From assembly GCF_030433675.1 (NCBI RefSeq), contig NZ_JAROCB010000005.1, positions 1-64,000 of the forward strand: a stretch of 64,000 nt of DNA, in the 5' to 3' direction. Under the pieces are notes generated by a model. It was given only the letters and a program-made list of their open reading frames with translations. It made no database searches and was not told the origin of the DNA. Shown here piece by piece: positions 33,023 to 39,816 of this stretch. Made by a program: the position numbers and the translations under genes. The stretch comes from Leifsonia virtsii. GTDB taxonomy: Bacteria; Actinomycetota; Actinomycetes; Actinomycetales; Microbacteriaceae. Each line of letters starts with the position of its first letter. Within the stretch, counting starts at the first letter, position 1.

Positions 33023-33615
33023 GCGCTGACCGCCTCGTCATCGAGGGGCACGAGGTGGCCGAGAGCGCAGTGGCGCTCGTCTACGAGTTCGGCGGTGCAG
33101 CGGCGTCCGCCGATGCCGAAGTGCTCGCGTCTGGAGTCACCTTTAGAACTTTCTTTAGATGTTCTAACTGGTGTTCTTATAGGCGTTGGATTATCCAATG
33201 CGGTCCGCGTTGGCTTATCCAACGCGGTTCGCGACCGCGTTGGATTATCCAACGCGGTGAACAGGGTGGATGCGCCGAGGTCGAACGGGTCGCACAGCTC
33301 CCAGTCGTGGCCCTCGAACTTGCCGCCTCGACCCTGCACCACGTGGCGCTTCAGATAGCCGACCTCCTCCAGCTCCTCCACGGCGCTGCGTACGGCGTCG
33401 ATTCCCTCTCGGGGGCTAGCTGCGGCGAGGTTCTTCAGGGTGATCGTCCAGCCGTGCTCGTGGCTGAGCAGCAGGTCGCGGATGCCGCGGGCGCGATAGG
33501 ACACGCGCTCATCGCGGAGCCAAGCGTTGGGGATCTGAGTGAAGTTGGTCTCGAAGCGCATACGATGACGGATGAGCTTCGGTCCCGGCTCGTCCCGTGA
33601 TGCGTTTTTCGTCAT
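33019..33615 (-). CDS. Replication initiator-like winged-helix protein
   Basis: 198 residues. Residues 20-92 form a winged-helix domain of the kind found in phage replisome organisers (FETNFTQIPNAWLRDERVSY; LKNLAAASPREGIDAVRSAV; EELEEVGYLKRH). Residues 121-146 contain three repeats of A-L-D-N/K-P-T, encoded by three palindromes (33183-33255). Nesting origin repeats in the initiator gene is the lambda O arrangement. It is the first leftward gene, divergent from the repressor, so it is likely the main target of repression. Confidence 0.7.
   Translation of the reverse strand: MTKNASRDEPGPKLIRHRMRFETNFTQIPNAWLRDERVSYRARGIRDLLLSHEHGWTITLKNLAAASPREGIDAVRSAVEELEEVGYLKRHVVQGRGGKFEGHDWELCDPFDLGASTLFTALDNPTRSRTALDKPTRTALDNPTPIRTPVRTSKESSKGDSRREHFGIGGRRCTAELVDERHCALGHLVPLDDEAVSA
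33143..33255. repeat. Three 19-bp palindromes and AT-rich inverted repeat: candidate phage origin
   Basis: Three near-perfect palindromes at 33183-33201, 33207-33225 and 33237-33255 have the consensus GCGTTGGATTATCCAACGC (9-bp arms, one central base). Copy 3 is perfect and the others carry one mismatch each. Starts are 24 and 30 bp apart, both multiples of three. Directly beyond them in the gene direction lies a low-GC inverted repeat, TTAGAAC at 33143-33149 and GTTCTAA at 33161-33167. The layout (initiator-gene iterons followed by an AT-rich stretch) is that of lambda-type origins. Confidence 0.6.
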
Positions 33616-33704
33616 GAGTGCATCGAATCCGTCATGAGGACATAATGCGGGATTGCCTGCGGCGTGTCGTGTTATTCGTCGCGGTGATGCGCTACGGTGT
33701 TCGC
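33610..33704. promoter_or_regulatory. Immunity-region promoters and possible operators
   Basis: The gap between the divergent initiator and repressor genes. CGTCATGAG occurs at 33610-33618 and at 33630-33638, exactly 20 bp apart; TCATGA is itself palindromic, so these could be repressor sites. The leftward promoter may use CATTAT near 33645. On the other side TACGGT (33693-33698) lies six bases before the repressor ATG, suggesting a leaderless transcript. All assignments are inferred. Confidence 0.45.
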
Positions 33705-33992
33705 ATGACGATGATCGACAATCCTTCGTGGACGTTGACGGATCGGCTCAAGCGAGCGCGCCTCGTCGCGGGTCTGGAGCAAGGCCAGATCGCGCAGATG
33801 CTAGGGGTAGCGCGGACGACGGTCAGCTCGTGGGAACTCGGGAAGTCTGAGCCCAGCGCGACCAACTTCGTCCGTTGGGCCGAGGTCACCGGACAGTCGC
33901 TCGAATGGCTCGCAGAGGGCGTGCACGCAAAAGCCCCCGCCGAAGCGGGGGCCGATGTGCGCCACGAGGGATTCGAACCCCCAACCTTCTGA
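33705..33992 (+). CDS. Phage immunity repressor, integrated (truncated) form
   Basis: 95 residues. An XRE/HTH_3 domain fills residues 12-70 (LVAGLEQGQIAQMLGVARTT, VSSWELGKSEPSATNFVRWA). The C-terminal residues 77-84 are encoded by a GC hairpin, and residues 85-95 (VRHEGFEPPTF) by the 35-bp att core. The stop TGA is completed by the first host base after the core. In the circular phage the frame would read TGG and continue for 22 residues. It is a single-domain repressor with no protease or dimerisation domain, like the short repressors of BPs-type phages. The ATG at 33705 is preferred over an in-frame GTG at 33618, which would place regulatory repeats in the coding region. Confidence 0.85.
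   Translation: MTMIDNPSWTLTDRLKRARLVAGLEQGQIAQMLGVARTTVSSWELGKSEPSATNFVRWAEVTGQSLEWLAEGVHAKAPAEAGADVRHEGFEPPTF
33933..33952 (-). terminator. Phage-borne terminator for tRNA-Arg, inside the repressor gene
   Basis: GCCCCCGC CGAA GCGGGGGC forms an 8-bp stem with a four-base loop, with AAAA on its left for leftward transcripts. It differs by one loop base from the original host terminator at 17456-17475. It is also codons 77-83 of the repressor. The prophage thereby keeps tRNA-Arg terminated after insertion. Confidence 0.8.
33957..33991. other. attR core
   Basis: 35 bases identical to 17515-17549. They form the 3' end of the tRNA and the last eleven codons of the repressor in its integrated form. 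The base that follows (A at 33992) is host-derived and completes the repressor stop codon. Confidence 0.93.
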
Positions 33993-34030
33993 TCCGTAGT
34001 CAGATGCTCTATCCGTTGAGCTAGTGGCGC
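33958..34030 (-). tRNA. tRNA-Arg (anticodon ACG)
   Basis: A 73-nt cloverleaf on the minus strand: acceptor GCGCCAC/GTGGCGC, D arm with AGCTCAACGGATAGAG, anticodon stem TCTGA/TCAGA around CTACGGA (anticodon ACG) and T arm with GGTTCGAATCC. The discriminator is A and CCA is not encoded. The 3' 34 bases come from the prophage side of attR. Confidence 0.96.
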
Positions 34031-34059
34031 GAGGCCCGCAAAGCAGGCCGGATACGAGC

Positions 34060-34446
34060 TTACATGACCGCATCCAAGACCGCCAATTGGCGCCGGAGCG
34101 CGACCTGGCGGTACGAGGTCTCGATCAGTTCGCGCGTCTCCGACCAGTCCGAGGCCGAGCGGTCGAGGTCGATGGCCAGCCAGCCGCTCGGCCCCCAGTA
34201 CTTCGGGACGAAGACGCGCGGGTCCTCGCGCCAGGCCGGCGCCTCGGCCGGGTCGGGCTTGAAGACCAGGGTGTCGGGACGGTCCATCGTCGCCCCGAGC
34301 ACGGCGAAGGCGCGGCCCTTCTCGCCGGCCTTCCATGACGGGCGGCCGTGGTTGAGGGTCTCAACCGCCTCCGGGAGCGCGAGGGCGAGCGCGCGGATGC
34401 GGTGGACCAGTGCGTCCCCGTCGTCGAAGAGCAGCGGGTGCTCCAT
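34060..34446 (-). CDS. MmcQ/YjbR-like protein
   Basis: 128 residues with the MmcQ/YjbR fold pattern: ALALPEAVETLNHGRPSWKA near the start, FAVLGATMDRPDTLVFKPDP, and the terminal SYRQVALRRQLAVLDAVM helix. The family is a small double-wing DNA-binding-like fold without known function. It is coupled by a TGATG overlap to the upstream hydrolase gene. Its 3' end lies 29 bp from tRNA-Arg. Confidence 0.85.
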   Translation of the reverse strand: MEHPLLFDDGDALVHRIRALALALPEAVETLNHGRPSWKAGEKGRAFAVLGATMDRPDTLVFKPDPAEAPAWREDPRVFVPKYWGPSGWLAIDLDRSASDWSETRELIETSYRQVALRRQLAVLDAVM

Positions 34447-35225
34447 CACCGGAAGACCTCGTCCAGGAAGCACACCATCGCCCGCCAGCTGCGCGCGTCC
34501 GCCACCGGGCGGTACCGGTCGGTGCCCGGGATGGTGAACGCGTGCGGGGCACCGGAGTAGGTCGTCACCTGCCAGTCGACGTGCGGTGCGCCTCGCAGCT
34601 CCTCCTCGAAGGCGACTACGGCCTCGTCCGGCACCACCGGGTCCGACCCTCCGGTCAGCACCAGCAGCGATGCCGCGATCTGGGCGGCGTCCGACGGATC
34701 GTGCGCGATCAGGCCGCCGTGGAAGGACACGACCCCGCGCGCGGGCGCCCCGGTGCGGGCGAACTCGAGTGCAGCGGTGCCGCCGAAGCAGTAGCCGATC
34801 ACCGCGAGGCGGGCCGGGTCGACGGCGGGATGCTGCTGCAGCCAGCTGAAACCCGCCGCGACGCGGGAGCGCAGCAGTTGGAGATCGCGGTAGTACTTGC
34901 CAGCCTCCGCGGGCGCCTCGTCGCCGGTCGGCCGGACTCCGGCGCCGTACAGGTCGGCGGCGAACGCCACGTACCCGCTCCGCGCGAGCATCTGGGCGCG
35001 CATCCGGACGTTGTCGCCGACTCCGTGCCAGTCGTGGAGCACCAGCACGGCGGGCCTGCGCTCGTCGACGGACGCGTCGCGGGCGAGATAGCCCTCGAGC
35101 GGCGTCCCCTCGTGCTCGTAGGGCACGTTCTCGGCCTCGATGACCGAGCGTTCGCCGACGGGCACCTGTTCGAGAAGCGCCTGGAAGGCGGGGGCGAGTG
35201 CGGGCGACGGGCTGTCGAACGTCAC
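34446..35225 (-). CDS. Dienelactone hydrolase family protein
   Basis: 259 residues from a GTG at 35225. The alpha/beta hydrolase fold shows VLVLHDWHGVGDNVRMRAQM, the nucleophile elbow GYCFGG (Cys in place of Ser, as in dienelactone hydrolases), an Asp in TGGSDPVVPDEA and a His in SGAPHAFTIPG. It likely hydrolyses lactones or small esters in the cytosol. It forms a pair with the MmcQ-like gene. Confidence 0.9.
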   Translation of the reverse strand: MTFDSPSPALAPAFQALLEQVPVGERSVIEAENVPYEHEGTPLEGYLARDASVDERRPAVLVLHDWHGVGDNVRMRAQMLARSGYVAFAADLYGAGVRPTGDEAPAEAGKYYRDLQLLRSRVAAGFSWLQQHPAVDPARLAVIGYCFGGTAALEFARTGAPARGVVSFHGGLIAHDPSDAAQIAASLLVLTGGSDPVVPDEAVVAFEEELRGAPHVDWQVTTYSGAPHAFTIPGTDRYRPVADARSWRAMVCFLDEVFR

Positions 35226-35395
35226 GGGTGGGGCTCCAGGGTCGTCACGTCGCACGGTCGGCGGGTGCCGCCGGCGGCCGGGTCTGCTGTGACGATGGTC
35301 GCGGATGCGCGCGGGAGCCGACGGGTGCGGGTCGGGATCCCACGGGCACAGCCTACCCCCGTTCCTTCCCGCGGAGACGGACGTACGATGGGCGC

Positions 35396-35689
35396 ATGGC
35401 CACCGAGTTCAGCGATCAGATCGACGCGAACCGCTACGCGATGCACGTCGACGGCGAGCTCGTCGGCGTGCTCGACTACCGCATCCTGGGCGACTCCATC
35501 TCGCTGACCAGGGCCTTCACCGTGCCGCACCACCGAGGCAAGGGCTATGCGGCTCAGCTTGTCGAGTACGCGGTCGACGACATCGAGAAGAGCGGGACGC
35601 GACGCATCGTGCCGATGTGCTGGTACGTGGCGGACTGGTTCGAGGCGCACCCGGAGCGCTCCGCCCTGCTGCAGCGACGCGCGGGCTGA
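35396..35689 (+). CDS. GNAT-family acetyltransferase (YjdJ type)
   Basis: 97 residues, the short single-domain GNAT form. The acetyl-CoA loop reads VPHHRGKGYAAQLVEYAVDD. The protein has the compact beta sheet (MHVDGELVGVLDYRILGDSI). A TACGAT hexamer lies six bases before the ATG, with no ribosome site, as for the RecQ gene, so the message is probably leaderless. Confidence 0.88.
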   Translation: MATEFSDQIDANRYAMHVDGELVGVLDYRILGDSISLTRAFTVPHHRGKGYAAQLVEYAVDDIEKSGTRRIVPMCWYVADWFEAHPERSALLQRRAG

Positions 35690-35696
35690 CGACCGG

Positions 35697-36698
35697 ATGA
35701 CGGAGCTGGACGGAGGCGGGCCCTCGCGCCTCGTGGCGCGCGTGTCGCGGTTCGGTGACGTCGGGGCGATGGTGCTGGCCCGCGAGCCGGTGCGGCCCCC
35801 GCGCGGCACGGAGGTGGTCGTCCGCGTCACCCACGCGTCGCTCGGCGCGACCGATCTGCTCGCGCGACGCGGCGGGTACGCGCTGCAGCCGGCGCCGGGG
35901 TTCGTGACCGGCTACGACTTCGTGGGGGAGCTGGTCACCGAGTCGGCCGTGTCCGTCGCGCTGGGCCTGCGCGAGGGCGCGCGGGTCGCGGGCGTGCTGC
36001 CGCGGATGGGTGCCCACACGACCTTCCTCACGCTCCCCGCGACGCTGCTGGTCGCGGTGCCGGACGGGCTCGACCCCGCATCCGCCGTAGTGCTGCCGCT
36101 CGACGGAGTCACCGCCGCCCGGGCGCTGCAGCTGGCCGGCGACGCCCGCCGGGTCCTGGTGCAGGGTGCCTCCGGGGCGGTCGGGATGCTGGCTGCTCAG
36201 CTCGCGCAGGAGCAGGGCCGCACCGTCGTCGGCACCGCCTCGCCCCGCAGCCGGGATGCCGTGGCAGGCCTCGGCATCCCCCTGATCGATCACCGCGACG
36301 CCGACTGGCCCGCGCTGGTCCGCGAAGCGGCGGGCGGAGCGATGGATGCGGCGATCGACCACACCGGTTCGCCGCGCGTGCGCGAGGCGCTCCGGGAGCG
36401 CGGCATCCTCGTCCACACCGCCTTCGCCGGTCGAGCGGGCCACGAACGGGCCGACACCGTGCGCGGCGGGGCGGCCGCCGCGGTCAGCCGGACCGACAGG
36501 GTCTGCAGCGCGCCCCTCTACGTCGCGACCCGCCGGCCCGAGTACCGCCGCGTCCTCGCGGGCCTGCTCGCCTCCGCCGCCTCGGGGTCGCTGCGGATCG
36601 CGGAGCCCGTGCCGTTCCCGCTCACCGAGGTGTGGGATGCGCACCGCGCGGCCGAGGAGGCGGCGCCCGGGCGCAAGATCGTGCTCACCATGCGCTGA
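35697..36698 (+). CDS. Zinc-independent medium-chain oxidoreductase (quinone reductase-like)
   Basis: 333 residues. A GroES-like N-terminal half (VTHASLGATDLLARRGGYA) is followed by the NAD(P) motif VLVQGASGAVGMLAAQLAQE near residue 155. Zinc-ligand cysteines are missing, so this is the quinone-oxidoreductase branch, using NADPH. It starts eight bases after the acetyltransferase stop, a likely two-gene operon. Confidence 0.88.
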   Translation: MTELDGGGPSRLVARVSRFGDVGAMVLAREPVRPPRGTEVVVRVTHASLGATDLLARRGGYALQPAPGFVTGYDFVGELVTESAVSVALGLREGARVAGVLPRMGAHTTFLTLPATLLVAVPDGLDPASAVVLPLDGVTAARALQLAGDARRVLVQGASGAVGMLAAQLAQEQGRTVVGTASPRSRDAVAGLGIPLIDHRDADWPALVREAAGGAMDAAIDHTGSPRVREALRERGILVHTAFAGRAGHERADTVRGGAAAAVSRTDRVCSAPLYVATRRPEYRRVLAGLLASAASGSLRIAEPVPFPLTEVWDAHRAAEEAAPGRKIVLTMR

Positions 36699-36700
36699 CC

Positions 36701-36734
36701 CTGCGGCCGGCCCGAGGGGCCCGGCCGACCGCAG
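36701..36734. terminator. GC-rich hairpin between convergent genes
   Basis: CTGCGGCCGG and the right arm GGCCGACCGCAG pair imperfectly around a GC-rich loop. It lies just after the oxidoreductase stop and before the convergent membrane-protein stop. No U tract is visible. Confidence 0.5.
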
Positions 36735-36766
36735 GAGTCGCGGCCGACGGCGCGTCGCTGCGCCGT

Positions 36767-37132
36767 CTAGAAGGCGAACATCTGGCCGAGGATCACCACC
36801 GCGATGATGAACAGCACCACGATCGTGGCGATGACGATGACGGCACGGCTGGACAGCCGGGCGATGCCGAAGCCGACGAGGAACGGCAGGGCGATGCAGC
36901 CGAGCGCCAGCACCCACCAGAAGGTGGCGTACCCTGCCGCTGAGGCCGACTCCAGCCGGCCGCCGAACAGCTTCTGGGTGGTCGGATGCGTCGCGAACGC
37001 GATGCACGCCGACAGCGGGTACGCGATGAGCACGGCGGTGATGAGACCCGCGAACGCGCCCCACAACCCGCGCTTCTCACCGAGCTGGAGCGTCTCTTCG
37101 CGGTGCGGGCCCTGCCGGCTCTTCGTGCTCAT
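36767..37132 (-). CDS. Three-helix membrane protein, unknown
   Basis: 121 residues with membrane segments at about residues 25-47 (LWGAFAGLITAVLIAYPLSA), 68-88 (GYATFWWVLALGCIALPFLV) and 95-117 (AVIVIATIVVLFIIAVVILG). The N-terminus is basic. No family recognised; it stands alone between a convergent and a small same-strand gene. Confidence 0.7.
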   Translation of the reverse strand: MSTKSRQGPHREETLQLGEKRGLWGAFAGLITAVLIAYPLSACIAFATHPTTQKLFGGRLESASAAGYATFWWVLALGCIALPFLVGFGIARLSSRAVIVIATIVVLFIIAVVILGQMFAF

Positions 37133-37196
37133 GGCGCACAGCATAGCCACGGCCCGGTCCTCGCGGGTATGCAGCGAATCAGGGGGTGGCCGGCGG

Positions 37197-37421
37197 TCAG
37201 AAGTCGTCGGACGAGCCGATGACGACGGGCACGCACTCCGAGAACCGGTAGTGGATGATGTCCGGCCAGAGGCTGGAGTCGCACAGGTCGAACACATCTA
37301 CCACCGCCGCTCCGCCGATGTGGGAGGGGAGGCGCAACTCGAACGGCGGCTCGCTGGTGCGCTCGAACTCGATCTCGAACGCGATGTCGTCACGTTCGAG
37401 CACGGCGACCACGGTCTCCAC
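37197..37421 (-). CDS. Small acidic hypothetical protein
   Basis: 74 residues from a GTG preceded by a strong ribosome site (AGGAGG). The sequence is acidic with alternating strands (FEIEFERTSEPPFELRLPSH) and ends VVIGSSDDF. No domain recognised. Confidence 0.55.
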   Translation of the reverse strand: METVVAVLERDDIAFEIEFERTSEPPFELRLPSHIGGAAVVDVFDLCDSSLWPDIIHYRFSECVPVVIGSSDDF

Positions 37422-37504
37422 TCCGACCTCCTCCGACTCGCCTGCGGTGTCCCTGCCAGAGGTACGCCTTCCTGTGCGGGAGGCAACCCCTCGCGGGCGC
37501 CGGA

Positions 37505-38107
37505 TCACGACGACGAGAGGATGTCGCCGGTCACGGCCCGCGCCGCGCGCCGCGCCGCGGCGATGACGGCGTCGTCGGGCAGGTCCGTCGAGGCCGCGGC
37601 CTGCACGGCGGCGTTGATCGACAGCAGGGCCATGCGGAGCAGCGCGACGGTCTCGGGGGTGCGCTCGGGGAGCAGCTCGCTCAGGTCTTCCGCGAGCCGG
37701 GAGAGGCCGGTGCCGACGCGGGGCTCGTCGCCGGCGGTCAGGCCTGCCATGAGGAGGGGGTTCGCGGCGAGGAACCGGATGCCCTGCAGCTTCTCCGCGG
37801 TGAAGGAATCGACCCACCGGAGGACCGCGTCGGCCAGCAGCTGCGGCGACCGCGGCTGCTCCCGGACCCAGGCGAGCAACTCCTCGGCCTCGTCGCCGCG
37901 CTGCTCGAGGAGGGACTGGACGATCGCCTCCTTGCCGTCGAAGTAGTAGTACAGCGACGCCTTGTTGATGCCGAGCTCGTCGGCGATCTGCCGCAGCGAG
38001 GTCGCCTCGTAGCCCTGCTCGGTGAACAGGCGCAGCGCCACCCGCTGGGCCGCCTCTCGGGTCTGCGCACCACGGCCGCGCACGCCGACATCCTGCCTGT
38101 CGCCCAT
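37505..38107 (-). CDS. TetR-family repressor
   Basis: 200 residues. The helix-turn-helix is clear (ALRLFTEQGYEATSLRQIAD, then ASLYYYFDGKEAIVQSLLEQ). The C-terminal part is of the TetR_C_33-like kind without identifiable ligand residues. It is divergent from a SRPBCC-domain gene; the shared region contains a perfect 20-bp palindrome, the likely operator. Confidence 0.92.
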   Translation of the reverse strand: MGDRQDVGVRGRGAQTREAAQRVALRLFTEQGYEATSLRQIADELGINKASLYYYFDGKEAIVQSLLEQRGDEAEELLAWVREQPRSPQLLADAVLRWVDSFTAEKLQGIRFLAANPLLMAGLTAGDEPRVGTGLSRLAEDLSELLPERTPETVALLRMALLSINAAVQAAASTDLPDDAVIAAARRAARAVTGDILSSS

Positions 38108-38115
38108 CGCTCCAG

Positions 38116-38158
38116 TTTACCTACCTCACGGTAGACTATCTACCTACCGGTAGGTAGA
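38116..38158. promoter_or_regulatory. TetR operators with perfect 20-bp palindrome
   Basis: TCTACCTACCGGTAGGTAGA at 38139-38158 is a perfect palindrome. A weaker copy (TACCTACC TCAC GGTAGACT) lies at about 38119-38137. Both are between the divergent TetR and SRPBCC genes. TACCTACCGGTAGGTA-type dyads are typical of TetR proteins regulating neighbours. Confidence 0.85.
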
Positions 38159-38188
38159 CTGCGGATCACTGGAAGAGAGGCGGCAACG

Positions 38189-38650
38189 ATGACCGAATAC
38201 ACGATCGTGCGCGACTACCCGTACCCGATCGACGAGGTGTGGGCGGTGCTGACAGACCCCGAGCTGGTCGCGCAATGGACCACGACCGGGCAGGGCGGGC
38301 GCCCGGAGGGGTTCGCCCCCGTCCCGGGCACGAAGTTCCGCTTCGTGGGCAAGCCCACCGTGGGCTGGGCCGGGGTGGTGTACTGCGAGGTGATAGCGGT
38401 CGACGCGCCTCACTCGTTGCACTACACGTGGAAGGGCGACGAGGACACCGACGACGTCACCGACGTCACCTACCTCCTCGAGGAGACGCCGGAGGGCACG
38501 CGGTTCACCTGGCACCACACCGGCTTCACGGGCGTCGGCGGTTACGCGATGTCGAAGCTGCTCGGCAACGTGCGCAAGAAGATGCTCACCGAGGGCATGC
38601 CGCCCGTGCTGGAGTCCTACCACCGGGCACGGCGACTGCCGTCGAGCTGA
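38189..38650 (+). CDS. SRPBCC/AHSA1-like protein
   Basis: 153 residues of the START-like AHSA1 type: RDYPYPIDEVWAVLTDPELV near residue 8, KFRFVGKPTVGWAGVVYCEV in the middle, LEETPEGTRFTWHHTGF, and a final helix. These bind hydrophobic ligands or act as co-chaperones; role unknown here. It is likely regulated by the divergent TetR protein through the palindromes upstream. Confidence 0.88.
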   Translation: MTEYTIVRDYPYPIDEVWAVLTDPELVAQWTTTGQGGRPEGFAPVPGTKFRFVGKPTVGWAGVVYCEVIAVDAPHSLHYTWKGDEDTDDVTDVTYLLEETPEGTRFTWHHTGFTGVGGYAMSKLLGNVRKKMLTEGMPPVLESYHRARRLPSS

Positions 38651-38668
38651 GCGCGGAGACCGTTCGCC

Positions 38669-39640
38669 TCAGCCGCGCTCCCGGCGCACGGCGCTCACCA
38701 CAGCGACCGTCGCCGCGGCAGCCGCCGCGACAGTGAGCAGGCGGCGCGGCAGACTGCGACGGCGCCAGCCGCCGGTCGTCGATGTCGGCCGCTCGGACGC
38801 GGCGAACAGATTGCCTGTCGACTCCGCCGCCGGCGCTGTTCCGAACTGGCCGACGAGGGACTGCCCGGCGATCGCCGCCTCCACCGCCGTCGGCCGCCGG
38901 CGGTGCCGCCGTACGAGGGCTCGGCCGGCCGCGGTGACCGTCCGCTCGGGGGTCCGCGGGTGCCGCCACGCGGCGAGGATCTCGTCCACCGCCTTCTCCG
39001 GCGCGTACACCGGTGGCAGCGCCTTGATCTCGCGTCCCACGCGGTTGCCCGCGTGGTGGAAGATCGGCGTGTCCAGCGTGGGAGGCAGCACGGTCACGAC
39101 GTGCACCGGCGACTTCGCCAGCGACAGCTCCGACCGAAGCGAGCGGCCGAGTGCGATCACTGCCGCCTTCGACGCCGAGTAGGCCGCCGAATACGGCTGC
39201 GGCACCTCGCCGAGGATCGAGGCGACGTTGACGACCACGCCGGAACGCTGCGGGATCATCGCCCGCAGCGCGCTCCGCATCCCGTTCGCGTAACCGTGGA
39301 CGTCGACATCGAGCACCCGCTCGAACTCGGCAGGCGGCTGCTCCCAGAACCGGCCGTAGCCGGTCACCCCGGCGTCGTTGACCCAGACGTCGACGCGCCC
39401 GTGGCGGGCGAGCGCCGTGTCCACCGCCCGGTCCGTGGTCGCCCGGTCGGTCGTGTCGCCGACGACGGCGACCGTGTCTCGCGCGCCCAGCGCACGGCAC
39501 TCGGCGACCACGTCCTCGAGTGCGGACGCGCCCCGTGCGACCAGCACGAGCCTCGCGCGGCGGCGGGCGAACGCGTGGGCGGTTGCTCTGCCGAGGCCGC
39601 TGGAGGCTCCGGTGATGACGACGACGGGAGATGCGCTCAT
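38669..39640 (-). CDS. SDR-family oxidoreductase with C-terminal membrane segment
   Basis: 323 residues. Rossmann motif TGASSGLGRATAHA (residues 11-24), VNDAGVTG, active-site VNVASILGE and YSASKAAV. A C-terminal extension contains RLLTVAAAAAATVAVVSAV, a probable membrane anchor, after a linker. NAD(P)-dependent; substrate unknown. It is convergent with the SRPBCC gene 18 bases away. Confidence 0.88.
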   Translation of the reverse strand: MSASPVVVITGASSGLGRATAHAFARRRARLVLVARGASALEDVVAECRALGARDTVAVVGDTTDRATTDRAVDTALARHGRVDVWVNDAGVTGYGRFWEQPPAEFERVLDVDVHGYANGMRSALRAMIPQRSGVVVNVASILGEVPQPYSAAYSASKAAVIALGRSLRSELSLAKSPVHVVTVLPPTLDTPIFHHAGNRVGREIKALPPVYAPEKAVDEILAAWRHPRTPERTVTAAGRALVRRHRRRPTAVEAAIAGQSLVGQFGTAPAAESTGNLFAASERPTSTTGGWRRRSLPRRLLTVAAAAAATVAVVSAVRRERG

Positions 39641-39816
39641 GGGTGGTCACGCTAACCGTGCGTCCGGACTCGGTGGAGGCCTTGACAGGCGGGGATGGGC
39701 TCGGTGCGGGTCGCCGTCCGCGAGCGCGGCGACCCTACGCGCTCCAGGGCCGGACGCCAAGGGCCTGACCCGGGGCAGCTGCGGGCCGACCATGCGGAGG
39801 AACGAGAGGAGCACCC

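Larger units (their letters stand above)
17515..33991. mobile_element. Complete small siphovirus-type prophage in tRNA-Arg
   Basis: A 16.5-kb unit flanked by identical 35-bp cores (17515-17549 and 33957-33991), one being the 3' end of tRNA-Arg. Rightward genes are a few small early proteins and the integrase at the left, and the repressor at the right. All structural and lysis genes run leftward in between. Nearly all the parts of a siphovirus are present: replication initiator with candidate origin, HNH, large terminase, portal, protease-capsid fusion, connectors, tail proteins, fibre, endolysin and holins. Genes overlap by a few bases and none looks broken, so the phage may be inducible. 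Its size is close to the smallest known actinobacteriophages. Confidence 0.93.

Noticed and set aside
33183-33255. CRISPR-like array
   Set aside because: Only three short palindromes with 5- and 11-base gaps inside a gene; no spacers of CRISPR size and no cas genes in the window.
33618-33704. N-terminal extension of the repressor from GTG at 33618
   Set aside because: It would put the divergent promoter and repeats in the coding region, lacks a ribosome site, and adds no domain.
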